The notes under the pieces: model-generated
Seen by the model: the letters and a program-made list of their open reading frames with translations, nothing else
The model's database searches: none
Told to the model about the DNA's origin: nothing
Assembly: GCF_001426745.1 (NCBI RefSeq)
Contig: NZ_LMFI01000001.1
Location: 1-64,000, forward strand
DNA: 64,000 nt
Direction: 5' to 3'
DNA from: Nocardioides sp. Root140
Lineage (GTDB): Bacteria; Actinomycetota; Actinomycetes; Propionibacteriales; Nocardioidaceae
Part shown: positions 36,814 through 45,658 of the stretch, piece by piece
How positions within the stretch are numbered: the stretch's first letter is position 1
Layout of the letters: each line of letters opens with the position of its first letter
Position numbers and translations under genes: made by a program

Positions 36814-37782
36814 TCAGCTGTCGAGGCGGAGCAGGCGCGCGGGTGCGTCATGCAGGACCGAGCGCAGGAACGGGTCGCCGAGCCGGTCGTCGGCAGCGGC
36901 CCAGCCGGCGATCGCGCTGAGCTGCTCGCAATACGCGTACGGCAACTGCGGGAAGTCCGAGCCGAGCACGATCCGGTCCGCGACATCGACCAACCGCGCC
37001 GACCAGTCGGTCGGCAGCGGCGCATGGGACTCCGTGAACGCCGTGCCGACCATGGTCGTGTCCAGATGGACCCGCTCGTAGGCGGTGGCCAGCTTCAGCG
37101 CTTGGTCATAGTCCGGCATTCCCGCGTGGGCAAGGACGACCGTGAGGTCCGGATGGTCGTGGAGCACCTCGCCGAACACGTCGAGGCCGGTGTGTGCGCC
37201 GCGCAGTGGGCCGTGGCCACAATGCGTAACTACAGGAAGCCCGCTCGCCGCGAGCATCTCCCAGACCGGCTGCAGCACGGGCTCGCGTGGGTCGAAGGCC
37301 CCCACCTGGACGTGCACCTTCACGGCACGCGCGCCGGCAGCGACGGCTTCCGACAGATAGTCGAGGACGTCGTGCTCGGGAAACACCGTCGCCGTCACGA
37401 CCGCCTCCGGCGTGCCCGCCGCGAACTCCCGAACCCACTCGTTGAGCCATCGGGCCATCCCCGGCTTGTGGGGATAGACGAGGGGCGCGAACGCACGCAC
37501 ACCGATCCGCCTCAGGAAGTCCGCGCGTTCCGCTTGCTCCCACCGGTACCGAATCGGCCACCGCAGACCGTAGTTGGCCTCGGCGTCGTCGAAATAGGAC
37601 CAGACCTTGCGCATGACCTGGTCCGGCAGGAAGTGGACGTGGAGATCCACCAGCCCGGGCAGGCCAAGCTTAGCAAGGAAGCGCGGGATGTCGTCGTCGT
37701 CGATCGGTGGCTGGGTCGCGGCCTGTGGGCGAGGAACGGATGAGTGACTGGTCACCGCTCCACTCTGGCAGCGCTGGCGCAT
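36814..37782 (-). CDS. Amidohydrolase (metal-dependent, amidohydrolase_2 family)
   Basis: The 322-residue TIM-barrel protein has the metal-binding DLHVHF (about residues 46-51), VVTHCGHGP, VVLAHAGMPDY and VLGSDFPQ motifs in the right order. The family includes ACMSD-like decarboxylases and lactone or CoA-ester hydrolases. Here a decarboxylase or ring hydrolase for the mutase pathway is plausible but unproven. The start at 37782 has GGGGGTGG upstream; a GTG at 37755 would give 313 residues. A half-site similar to the 29846 palindrome overlaps the leader. Confidence 0.8.
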   Translation of the reverse strand: MRQRCQSGAVTSHSSVPRPQAATQPPIDDDDIPRFLAKLGLPGLVDLHVHFLPDQVMRKVWSYFDDAEANYGLRWPIRYRWEQAERADFLRRIGVRAFAPLVYPHKPGMARWLNEWVREFAAGTPEAVVTATVFPEHDVLDYLSEAVAAGARAVKVHVQVGAFDPREPVLQPVWEMLAASGLPVVTHCGHGPLRGAHTGLDVFGEVLHDHPDLTVVLAHAGMPDYDQALKLATAYERVHLDTTMVGTAFTESHAPLPTDWSARLVDVADRIVLGSDFPQLPYAYCEQLSAIAGWAAADDRLGDPFLRSVLHDAPARLLRLDS

Positions 37783-37801
37783 ACCGCCACCCCCGAATTA
37801 G

Positions 37802-38607
37802 TGCGAAGAGATGAAAACTGGGTTTCTGGCCAGCGGGCGACGCTATGCCAGCGCTCAGGACGAACTTGTAGCCTCCGTCTTTGAGGTTCGTAATGTGTGG
37901 GCGACAGGTGGCCCGATTCTTGGGATGCCCTGCTGGTGTTCTTGGTAGATCGCGGCGCTGGCTAACGCCACGGCGTCGCGAAAACCTACGCCACTCAGTG
38001 GGACGTCACCCGACCTACGGGTTGTGTGGGGGAGTCGGGCCTTCACGCAGCATCTCCGGCAGGTGCACGCGTAGCATCTCGTGGTCTGCCCAGGCGATCT
38101 GTCGGATCGTCAAGGGCACCGGCGATTCCTGCTCAACCCCACCTCGACTGACGCCCATTGAGTTCTGGCGAGTGAGTTAATGGTGCAACAGGTAAAGCGC
38201 GGGGTCGATGTGAGCGCCTCCGACTTGGTTGGCGACCTTTTCGACGAGGACCGAGCGACTGAACTCATTGCGGCATCCCGGATCACTGTTCGATTTCCCA
38301 GTCGCGCCGCGCGGCTTCGTTAGCCGCCGTGAGAGGGCGTGCACCTGTACCTGCCACGGAATCGGTGGCGCGATTCCGAAATCATTGAGCCGTGGGCTCC
38401 AACCGCCGTGGCTCCATGGCCCCATGTTTCCGAACTTCACGAGCTTGTGATCTGGCAGCGCATTCGCTTCAATACATCACCGCCAAGTGGAGTCCAGCAG
38501 AGTGGTGTACGACGAACCTGAGTGAGCGCGTGCCTCCAACGTAGGCGCGGCCACCGGGTAAATCCTTCGAGTGAACCTTCCAAAGCACTCTCGAATGGAG
38601 AACCACG
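37802..38607. other. Gene-poor stretch
   Basis: No supported gene is seen. Short minus-strand frames (for example near 37855-38046 and around 38110, reading IRQIAWADHEMLRVHLPEML) have some protein-like character but no family I recognise. The region could be decayed genes between two catabolic blocks. Confidence 0.4.
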
Positions 38608-38730
38608 ATGACCGCCGCTGTGCCCAGTATCGACCCTGCCCGCTTCCTGAACGAGCGCCACGAGGCTGCAGCAAAGCTGTCGTCTCAACCCCCAGCCCTG
38701 AGAATCAGGCACAGGAAACCACGCCCGGTT
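38608..38730 (+). pseudogene. Possible N-terminal stub of an IS256-type transposase
   Basis: After GGAGAACCACG, an ATG at 38608 begins MTAAVPSIDPARFLNERHEA. This resembles the first residues of Mutator/IS256 transposases (IDPxxFLxE). The similarity ends after about 20 residues and no catalytic region follows. It is a weak call based on a short match. Confidence 0.3.
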
Positions 38731-38740
38731 AGCCGATGGT

Positions 38741-40720
38741 TCACGCACGTCCGCACATTGGCGGTGTTGCGTCAATGTCGATAGCGGTGAGCAGTTGCAG
38801 CCGGACCGTGGATTCAGCCACCTCCTCGCCCGAGTAGCGCACCTCGGTCCGCAACTCGCAGCGGTCTTCACCGCCATAGAGGGCATCAATCAGGTCGCGA
38901 TAGCGCTCCTCGACGAAGCCGCGCCGAATTTTCCTCGTCCTGGTGAGTTCGTCGTCGTCAGCGTCCAACTCCTTGTGCAACAGGACGAAGCGATGGATCC
39001 GGGTCCGGTCGGGTACGTCGACGTTGACCCTGCGTACCTCGCTCAGGATCAGGCTGACAACTTCCGGCTTCTGGGTGAGGTCGGTGTAGGTCGTGTAACC
39101 CACGTGGTTTCGTTCCGCCCAGTGGCCCACGTTCGCGGCATCGATGCTGATCAGCGCGGAGACGAAGTCCCGCTCACGGCCGAAGATGACCACGTCACGG
39201 ATGTACTGGCTGAACTTGAGTCGATTCTCGAGGAACTGGGGAGAGAACTGAGTTTCGTCAGCGAGGCACATCAGGTCCTTGACTCGATCGATCACGGTCA
39301 ACTGGTTCGCAGGGTCGATGAAGCCCGCGTCACCAGTGCGCAACTGTCGCTGGGGCGTCAACGCAGCGGCCGTCGCCTCGGGGTCGCGGTAATAGCCGGC
39401 GAAGACGAAGTCGCCGCCAATGAAGATCTCGCCGCTGTCAGCGATCGTGACGTCGACGCCCGGCAGTGGCTCTCCCACCGTGTCCGAGCGCGCTCGTCCA
39501 TCGCGGTGGACGACTGCGATGCCAGCGCACTCCGTCTGGCCGTAGACCTGCTTCAGGTTCACACCCAACGCTTGGAAGAAGTCGAACACCTCCGGCCCCA
39601 TTGCCGCACCGCCGGTATAGGCCCTGCGCAGGCGCGTCAGGCCCATCGAGTTCTTCACCGATCGGAGCATCGTGTGCTCGGCAAGGAGTCGGGCCAGCCA
39701 CAGCATCGGCGGCACCTGTTTGCCAGCGGTACGCCGCGCAAGTGCGCGGTGGGCGATCCGCATCGCCCAGTGTGCGGTGACCCGTTTGAGCCAGGGAGCC
39801 TCCTCGACACCGACTTGATAGGTGGACAGGTTGTTCTCCCAGACCCGGGGCGGGGCGAACATTGCCCGGGGTCCGATCTCACGCAGGTCGTTGCTGACTG
39901 TCTCAGGCTCCTCGGGGAAGTTCACCACCAGGGGCACCAGCAGAGCGGTCGCCATCGTCATCATTTGCTCTCCGATCCACCCCATGGGGAGAAAGGAGAG
40001 GAAGTCGTCACCCGGCTTCAAGGGGTCGACGTCGTTGAGGCCCGTGGCCATGCTCATCAGATTGCCGTAGGTGAGCATCGTTCCCTTGGGTGCACCGGTG
40101 GTCCCGGAGGTGTAGAAGATTCCGGCCACGTCCTTGCCGTCTGCACTGGCGACGGTCCGGGCGAACCGTTCGGCACCTTCGAGGCCCTGCAGGCGACCGC
40201 GTTCCTTGACCTCCTCCATGCTCACCAGTCGTGGGTCGTCGTAGCTGTGCAGCCCCTTGGAGTCGTAGTAGACGATGTGCTTAACCGATGGAACTCCATC
40301 ACCCAGACCGAGGAGTTTGTCGACCTGCTCCTGATCCTGCAGGATCGCGATCTCGGGCTCTGCATGGTTGATGATGTGGCGGAACTCCTCACCCAAGGAG
40401 TCCTGATAGAGGCCAACGGACCATCCCTTCATGGCCTGTACGGCGAGGGCGGCGTAGGCCCATTCGGGGCGGTTGTCACCGACGATGGCGACTCGGTGTC
40501 CGGCCTCGAGGCCCAACTCGGTCAGCCCGAGTGCCAAGTCCCGGACGTGGTCCCGGTAGTCGGCCCAGCTGATCTGTTCCCAGAGCCCGAAGCGCTTCCA
40601 CCGCAGCGCGGTTCGCCGGTCGTAACGTTCGGCGTTCTCGACCAGCAGCTGCGGCATCGTCTGGCAGGATCCGAGCGTTGAGTGGTCCGCGAGCACCGGA
40701 TCGGCGGCCATGACCTTCAT
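38741..40720 (-). CDS. Long-chain-type AMP-forming acyl-CoA synthetase
   Basis: The 659-residue ligase is of the large FadD15/ACSL type. Its P-loop is FYTSGTTGAPKGTML near residues 199-213, followed by YTGGAAMGPEVFDFF and VYGQTECAGI. A shortened TGDAGFIDPANQL region and the hinge DRVKDLMCLADETQFSPQFL come next. The C-terminus has TRKIRRGFVEERY, typical of the group. The gene is the last of the importer operon but is separated from the binding-protein gene by a strong hairpin, so its expression may be reduced or independent. Confidence 0.9.
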   Translation of the reverse strand: MKVMAADPVLADHSTLGSCQTMPQLLVENAERYDRRTALRWKRFGLWEQISWADYRDHVRDLALGLTELGLEAGHRVAIVGDNRPEWAYAALAVQAMKGWSVGLYQDSLGEEFRHIINHAEPEIAILQDQEQVDKLLGLGDGVPSVKHIVYYDSKGLHSYDDPRLVSMEEVKERGRLQGLEGAERFARTVASADGKDVAGIFYTSGTTGAPKGTMLTYGNLMSMATGLNDVDPLKPGDDFLSFLPMGWIGEQMMTMATALLVPLVVNFPEEPETVSNDLREIGPRAMFAPPRVWENNLSTYQVGVEEAPWLKRVTAHWAMRIAHRALARRTAGKQVPPMLWLARLLAEHTMLRSVKNSMGLTRLRRAYTGGAAMGPEVFDFFQALGVNLKQVYGQTECAGIAVVHRDGRARSDTVGEPLPGVDVTIADSGEIFIGGDFVFAGYYRDPEATAAALTPQRQLRTGDAGFIDPANQLTVIDRVKDLMCLADETQFSPQFLENRLKFSQYIRDVVIFGRERDFVSALISIDAANVGHWAERNHVGYTTYTDLTQKPEVVSLILSEVRRVNVDVPDRTRIHRFVLLHKELDADDDELTRTRKIRRGFVEERYRDLIDALYGGEDRCELRTEVRYSGEEVAESTVRLQLLTAIDIDATPPMCGRA

Positions 40721-40745
40721 GTGAGTCCTCCTCTGTCAGGGTTGA

Positions 40746-40776
40746 GGGGGCGCTGGTGGTCGTCACCGGCGCCCCC
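40746..40776 (-). terminator. Hairpin between binding-protein and ligase genes
   Basis: A 13-bp stem (plus strand GGGGGCGCTGGTG pairing with CACCGGCGCCCCC, one G-U pair) with a GTCGT loop lies 20 bases past the binding-protein stop. There is no clear T-run, so it could be a weak terminator, an attenuator or an mRNA-stability element protecting the upstream transcript. Confidence 0.6.
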
Positions 40777-40796
40777 ACACGGCGCATCAAGAAATG

Positions 40797-41999
40797 TCAG
40801 TCCAGCGATTTCGGTGCTGTTGGCTCGGTCATCTTGACGAAGGCGCCGTCCTTGTACTCGAGGATCGAGGCGGAGTCACCGGGGAATGGTTGTTCGCGGC
40901 TCAAGGAGATCGGCGAATACAAGCCCTGAGTGTCCAGATCCTTGATCTGGTACCAAGCGTCCACCACCCCTTCAGGAGTGAGGTTGTCCGCCTCCGCTGC
41001 CTTCTTCAGTCCCTCGGCGTAGATGATCGCGTTGACGTAGCCGTAGATGAAGTAGGTCCCCACCTCGTGATCGGGCGCGTACTTCTTGGCCCGCTCGAGC
41101 ATCTGCTTCACACCCGGTACGTCGTCGGTCGGAGCGGCCCAGCTGGTTGGCCCGATGAACCCCTCGAAGTCCTCCGAATCACCTAGTGCGATGGTGGATG
41201 GTTGCACGGACGCTGCCACCAAGGAGCCGATCTTGACGTCCCATCCGAGGTCAGCGATCTTGGACATGATCGCGGCCGGTTCCACCTGTACGCCCGAGGT
41301 GAGGACCCACTCGACGTTCTTTCGACGGAGTGAAGCGACCTGGGCGGTGAAGTCGGTCGACCCGCGCTCGTAGCCTTCGGTGACCAGTTCGATCCCGTAG
41401 TGTTCGGCGGCCTTCTCGGCGCCGGAGAGGCCGTCGCGACCGAAGTCGTCGTCCTGGTAGATGACGCCGATCTTCTCGGGGTGGTAGTTCTCCTCGATGT
41501 AGTCGATCGTGATCGCGGCCTCCCACGAGTAGGGGATGCCGTTGATCAGGACGTAGTCGTTCTGCGGCTCGTAGAACGCCTTGGCCTGGGAGATCATGAT
41601 GTGCGGGCGTTTGTTGGCGATGATCTGGGGTGCCACTGAGACGCAACTCGGTGTGCCGAAGCACATGCCGCCGAAGATGTTGTCCTGCTTCACGAACCGC
41701 TGCCAGTTGGACAACGCGCGGGTCGGGTCGTAGCCGTGGTCGCGGCTGATCACCTCGACCTTGCGGCCGTCCACCCCACCGTTGTCATTGAGCCAGTCGA
41801 AGTAGACCTCGAAGCCTTTGGTGGCATCGATGCCCGTGCTGGCTGCCGGGCCGGACAGGTCCGCGTTCACTCCGAGGACGATCTTTTCATCGGTGACGCC
41901 GGGGACATCGCCGGATCCAGCGGCGCCACTGCAGGCACTGAGCGCCAAGATGGGCGCGGCCAGAGCGGCCACGATCTGCAAGAATTTGTTCTGCTTCAT
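40797..41999 (-). CDS. Branched-chain-amino-acid-type ABC substrate-binding lipoprotein
   Basis: The 400-residue protein has a lipoprotein signal peptide ending LALSAC (Cys23) and a type I periplasmic-binding fold of the LivK/Peripla_BP_6 family (VPGVTDEKIVLGVNADLSGP, LNDNGGVDGRKVEV, GVIYQDDDFGRDGL). It delivers the substrate to the LivHMGF transporter encoded by the next four genes upstream in transcription order. Many such systems in actinobacteria carry aromatic acids, amides or short acids rather than amino acids. The ligase neighbours suggest a carboxylic acid. Confidence 0.9.
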   Translation of the reverse strand: MKQNKFLQIVAALAAPILALSACSGAAGSGDVPGVTDEKIVLGVNADLSGPAASTGIDATKGFEVYFDWLNDNGGVDGRKVEVISRDHGYDPTRALSNWQRFVKQDNIFGGMCFGTPSCVSVAPQIIANKRPHIMISQAKAFYEPQNDYVLINGIPYSWEAAITIDYIEENYHPEKIGVIYQDDDFGRDGLSGAEKAAEHYGIELVTEGYERGSTDFTAQVASLRRKNVEWVLTSGVQVEPAAIMSKIADLGWDVKIGSLVAASVQPSTIALGDSEDFEGFIGPTSWAAPTDDVPGVKQMLERAKKYAPDHEVGTYFIYGYVNAIIYAEGLKKAAEADNLTPEGVVDAWYQIKDLDTQGLYSPISLSREQPFPGDSASILEYKDGAFVKMTEPTAPKSLD

Positions 42000-42080
42000 A
42001 GGTCTCGTCTTTCTCCAGTTCGTCCGATCACCCGAGCGGTCAGGCGTGCCACAGAGGGCTGTTCGTGGTCCTTGTCCCGG

Positions 42081-43121
42081 TCAGTCGGGAACCTGTCGAT
42101 ACGGCCAAGCTCGGAAGTAGTTCTTGGTGTCTCGCCACCTCCCCACGAATCCGTCCGGCTCGCGCACCAGAACGACGACGATGATGAATCCGAAGAGAGC
42201 GATCCTGAAGTCTTCGAAGTTTTCGTCGAGGAAGGTGAACCTGCCTTCGAGAGTTCCGCGGATGAGTTCGGGGAGGAAGGTCAGGAAGAGCGCACCTACG
42301 ATCGATCCGAGCACGGAACCGAGGCCGCCGATGATGATCATCGCGATGAACTCGACACTGAGCAGGAGGTTGAAGTGGGCTGGGTTGATGAATCCGATCA
42401 GGCTGGCGTAGAAGCCACCGGCGAGCCCCGCAATGGCTGAGGACAGCGCGAACGCGAGGATCTTGTAATGCGTCAGATTGACACCCATGATCGCGGCGGC
42501 GATGTCCCGGTCCCGGATGGCAGCGAACGCCCGGCCGGTCCCCCTGCGGATCAGGTTCTTTACCCCCATGGCGATCAGCGCCAGCACGATCACCAGTAGG
42601 AAGTACCACTGCTCGCTGGTGGTGATGATCAGTGGACCGATTGACGGTATCGGCACCAGGAGCCCATTGTCCCGACCGAGCAGGTCGCTGCGGCGGATCA
42701 CGAAATCGACGACGAAAGCGAAGCCCATCGTCACCAGGGCCAGGTACAGCCCCTTGAGTCGCAGAGCAGGGAGTGCGGCGACCGTGCCGAAGAGCGCGGC
42801 AGCGCCGGCGCCGGTCAGCACCGCGAGCAGAAACGGAAACGACCAGTGCACCGAGACCAGGGCCGTGGTGTAGGCGCCGATAGCCATGAAGGCGGCGTGA
42901 CCCAGCGAAACCAGACCGGTGTTCCCGATCAACAGATTGAGTCCGATCGCCGCGATCGCCGCGATCAACGCCTGGTTGACCAGGTAGATCTGGAACGGCG
43001 AGACCACCAGCGGCACGGCGAGTACTGCGACGCCGAGCACGATCATCCAGAACCGTGAGAACTTGCTGTCGTAGAGAGCGGCATCCTTGAGGTAGGAAAC
43101 CTTGTAGTAGGCAGTGCGCAT
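42081..43121 (-). CDS. livM: ABC transporter permease, LivM type
   Basis: The 346-residue membrane protein has about nine hydrophobic segments and the LivM landmark sequences GNTGLVSLGHAAFMAIGAYT, GLYLALVTMGFAF and IAGLAGGFYASLIGFI. LivM pairs with LivH as the membrane channel. It starts two bases after the LivH stop, consistent with coupled translation. The substrate is set by the binding protein at 40797. Confidence 0.9.
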   Translation of the reverse strand: MRTAYYKVSYLKDAALYDSKFSRFWMIVLGVAVLAVPLVVSPFQIYLVNQALIAAIAAIGLNLLIGNTGLVSLGHAAFMAIGAYTTALVSVHWSFPFLLAVLTGAGAAALFGTVAALPALRLKGLYLALVTMGFAFVVDFVIRRSDLLGRDNGLLVPIPSIGPLIITTSEQWYFLLVIVLALIAMGVKNLIRRGTGRAFAAIRDRDIAAAIMGVNLTHYKILAFALSSAIAGLAGGFYASLIGFINPAHFNLLLSVEFIAMIIIGGLGSVLGSIVGALFLTFLPELIRGTLEGRFTFLDENFEDFRIALFGFIIVVVLVREPDGFVGRWRDTKNYFRAWPYRQVPD

Positions 43122-43122
43122 G

Positions 43123-44001
43123 TCAGACCCTCTCGATGTCCTTGGAGCCGAATAGGCCGAAGGGGCGGACGAGCAGGACCACGATCAGGAGGATCCACGC
43201 CATCAACTCCCGGTAGGCTCCGCCCAGGTAGCCGCCGAACAGTGTCTCGGCGACGCCGAGGATCGCGCCGCCCACGACAGCGCCCCCGGTGGCGTCGAGT
43301 CCGCCGAGGACAGCAGCTGGGAATGCCCTCAGCGCCGTGTCGCCCACGTGGATGAACAGGAAGCCGAGCATTCCGAGGATGACCCCGGCGAGCGTGCCGA
43401 CGACACCGGCCAGCCCCCAGGCGAGGGCGGAGATCCGGTTGACGTTGATGCCCATCATCTGCGCGACGTCCTGATTGCTCGCCGTGGCTCGCATCGCGAT
43501 CCCCCATCGGGTGCGTTGGAAGAACACGAAGAACGCCAGGAACGTGAGCATGGTCATGGTGAGCGTCGCTATGTTCTCCGCCGACAGGGTGACGTCCACT
43601 CCGGGCAGGCGGACGGACTCACCGGAGAACGGGAACGTGATCCGCTGCTCGGAGTGACCGAAGGCCATGCCCGCTATCCCGCGCATGAGCCAGGCGAGCC
43701 CGATCGTGACGATGATGATCGAGAAGACGGGTTGCCCGAGCATCGGGCGTAGGACCAGCCGCTCGATGACGAACCCAAGGAAGAAGGACGCCACCAGGGT
43801 GACTCCGAGAGCGACGAAGAACGGCCAGCCGTGCGTGCTGCTCAGCGTGAAGGTGACGAATGCGCCGATCATCATCATGTCGCCCTGGGCGAAGTTCAGC
43901 ACTCGGGTGGCCTTGTAGACCACAACGAATCCAAGTGCGATTAGGGCATAGACCGAGCCGATGGCCAGACCGGAGATCGTGAGCTGGAGAAAGAAGCTCA
44001 T
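43123..44001 (-). CDS. livH: ABC transporter permease, LivH type
   Basis: The 292-residue protein has about eight membrane segments with the LivH pattern GLAIGSVYALIALGFVVVYK, LNFAQGDMMMIGAF and AAVLGGLDATGGAVVGGAIL. It forms the channel with LivM. Its ATG overlaps the stop of the LivG gene region (43998-44001), as in the rest of this closely packed operon. Confidence 0.9.
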   Translation of the reverse strand: MSFFLQLTISGLAIGSVYALIALGFVVVYKATRVLNFAQGDMMMIGAFVTFTLSSTHGWPFFVALGVTLVASFFLGFVIERLVLRPMLGQPVFSIIIVTIGLAWLMRGIAGMAFGHSEQRITFPFSGESVRLPGVDVTLSAENIATLTMTMLTFLAFFVFFQRTRWGIAMRATASNQDVAQMMGINVNRISALAWGLAGVVGTLAGVILGMLGFLFIHVGDTALRAFPAAVLGGLDATGGAVVGGAILGVAETLFGGYLGGAYRELMAWILLIVVLLVRPFGLFGSKDIERV

Positions 44002-44816
44002 TCCGGGTCACCGCCTTTGCCCAGGTAGACGCGGAGGACTTCGGGGTGCTGGGCAATCTCCCGCGGTGGCCCTTCGGCCACCTTTCGTCCGAAATCGATG
44101 ACCACCACTCGATCGGAGATGTCGACGACGACTCCCATGTGGTGCTCGATCAGCACCACGGTGGTGCCCAACTGCTCCTTGACGTCGAGGATGTAGCGGA
44201 CCATGTCCTCGGTCTCTTCCTGGTTCATGCCACCGACCGGCTCGTCGAGCAGCAGCACCGCCGGCTCCATGGCCAGGGCCCTCGCGAGCTCAACACGCTT
44301 TTGCAGGCCGTACGAGAGCTGCCCAACCGGCATCTGTCGATATTTCTCGATCTCGACGAAGTCGATGATCTCCTCGGCCACGCGTCGGTGCTCCAGTTCC
44401 TTGCGCAGTTGGCGTGGAGCGAAGTAGAGCGCATCGGCCCACCATTTGGGCCGCAGCGCGTGGTGCCGGCCGAGCATCACGTTCTCCAGGACTGTCAGGT
44501 GGCTGAACAGCTCGATGTTCTGGAAGACCCGGCCAATGCCGCGGCCGGCGATCTGGTGCGGCTTGAGCCTGGTGAGGTCCTGGCCGTCGAGGTAGATCCC
44601 TCCCTGCTGTGGCCGGTAGAAGCCGGAGATGCAGTTGAGGAGCGAGCTCTTTCCTGCCCCGTTCGGACCGATGATCGAGAGCAGTTCGCCCGGCTTCACA
44701 TCGAAGCTCACGCCGTCCAGGGCATGGACTCCGCCGAATCGCAGGGAGACGTCGCGAATTTCGAGTCCCTTCTGCTCTACGGCGCGGGTGCGATCTGTGA
44801 ACTGTGTTGTCGTCAT
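43998..44816 (-). CDS. livG: ABC transporter ATP-binding protein, LivG type
   Basis: The 272-residue ATPase has Walker A GPNGAGKSS (about 50-58), the signature LSYGLQKRVELARALA and Walker B VLLLDEPVGGMN. The C-terminal VAEGPPREIAQHPEVLRVYLG is the LivG-type ending. The start at 44816 (MTTTQF) is favoured over 44825. It overlaps livH by ATGA. Confidence 0.92.
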   Translation of the reverse strand: MTTTQFTDRTRAVEQKGLEIRDVSLRFGGVHALDGVSFDVKPGELLSIIGPNGAGKSSLLNCISGFYRPQQGGIYLDGQDLTRLKPHQIAGRGIGRVFQNIELFSHLTVLENVMLGRHHALRPKWWADALYFAPRQLRKELEHRRVAEEIIDFVEIEKYRQMPVGQLSYGLQKRVELARALAMEPAVLLLDEPVGGMNQEETEDMVRYILDVKEQLGTTVVLIEHHMGVVVDISDRVVVIDFGRKVAEGPPREIAQHPEVLRVYLGKGGDPE

Positions 44817-45658
44817 GACATCCACCGCTTCCGCCGGCGATAGTGTTTGATCGCGGCATAGTTCGTCGAGGACCCCTCGGAGGCCCCCAGGTAGAACTCC
44901 TTGATGTCCTGGTTCTCGGCGATTTCGCTCGATCTCCCATCCAGCACGATCCGGCCGTTTTCGAGCACGTAGCAGTAGTCGGACAGGTCGAGGGCGATCT
45001 GCGCGTTCTGCTCGACGAGCAGCACGGTGACCCGCTCCTGGCGGCTGACTTCGGTCACGATGCGGGTGATCTCGTCGACCATCACCGGAGCCAGGCCGAG
45101 AGAGGGTTCATCCAGGATCAGCAGGCGCGGGTCCAGCATCAGCCCCCGCCCGAGGGCGAGCATCTGCTGCTCACCACCGGAGAGGTAGCCCGCCTTGCCC
45201 TTCCACAGGGTGGTGAGCTTGGGGAAGTACTCCTGCACCATCTCCAGCCGTGACTCGACCTTGCGTCGGTCGGTTAGTGTGAACGCCGCGGCGCGGAGGT
45301 TCTCCTCGACGGTGAGGTCGCGAAAGACCTGCCGGCCCTCGGGAACATGGCAGATGCCACGTCGCACGATCTTGTCGGCTGCAAGATCGGTGATCGGGTC
45401 CCCGTCCAAGCAGATTGTTCCGTCGGTGACCTCGCCGTCCTGGGAGGTGAGCACGCTCGAGATCGCCCGAAGGATGGTCGTCTTGCCTGCACCGTTGGCC
45501 CCGAGCAGGGCGCACACGGTGCCTTCCTGCACCTCCATCGAGACGCCGCGGACGGCGAGCACGACCTGGTTGTAGGTGACCTCGAGGTTCTTCAGCTCCA
45601 GCAGGGGAGTGCGGACGGTGGCAGGAGCGGCGGTCGCGCCCACTTCGGTTTGGCTCAT
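44813..45658 (-). CDS. livF: ABC transporter ATP-binding protein, LivF type
   Basis: The 281-residue ATPase has Walker A GANGAGKTT, the LivF region RGICHVPEGRQVFRDLTVEE, the signature LSGGEQQMLALGRGL and Walker B LLILDEPSLGLAP. The last ~25 residues (GSSTNYAAIKHYRRRKRWMS) form an unusual basic tail beyond the family end. The start at 45658 overlaps the stop of the PaaK-like gene (ATGA). Confidence 0.92.
   Translation of the reverse strand: MSQTEVGATAAPATVRTPLLELKNLEVTYNQVVLAVRGVSMEVQEGTVCALLGANGAGKTTILRAISSVLTSQDGEVTDGTICLDGDPITDLAADKIVRRGICHVPEGRQVFRDLTVEENLRAAAFTLTDRRKVESRLEMVQEYFPKLTTLWKGKAGYLSGGEQQMLALGRGLMLDPRLLILDEPSLGLAPVMVDEITRIVTEVSRQERVTVLLVEQNAQIALDLSDYCYVLENGRIVLDGRSSEIAENQDIKEFYLGASEGSSTNYAAIKHYRRRKRWMS

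Noticed and set aside
38795-40681. Long plus-strand open frame (628 codons) opposite the acyl-CoA synthetase
   Set aside because: It is a high-GC antisense shadow of the clearly homologous ligase on the minus strand and has no family motifs.
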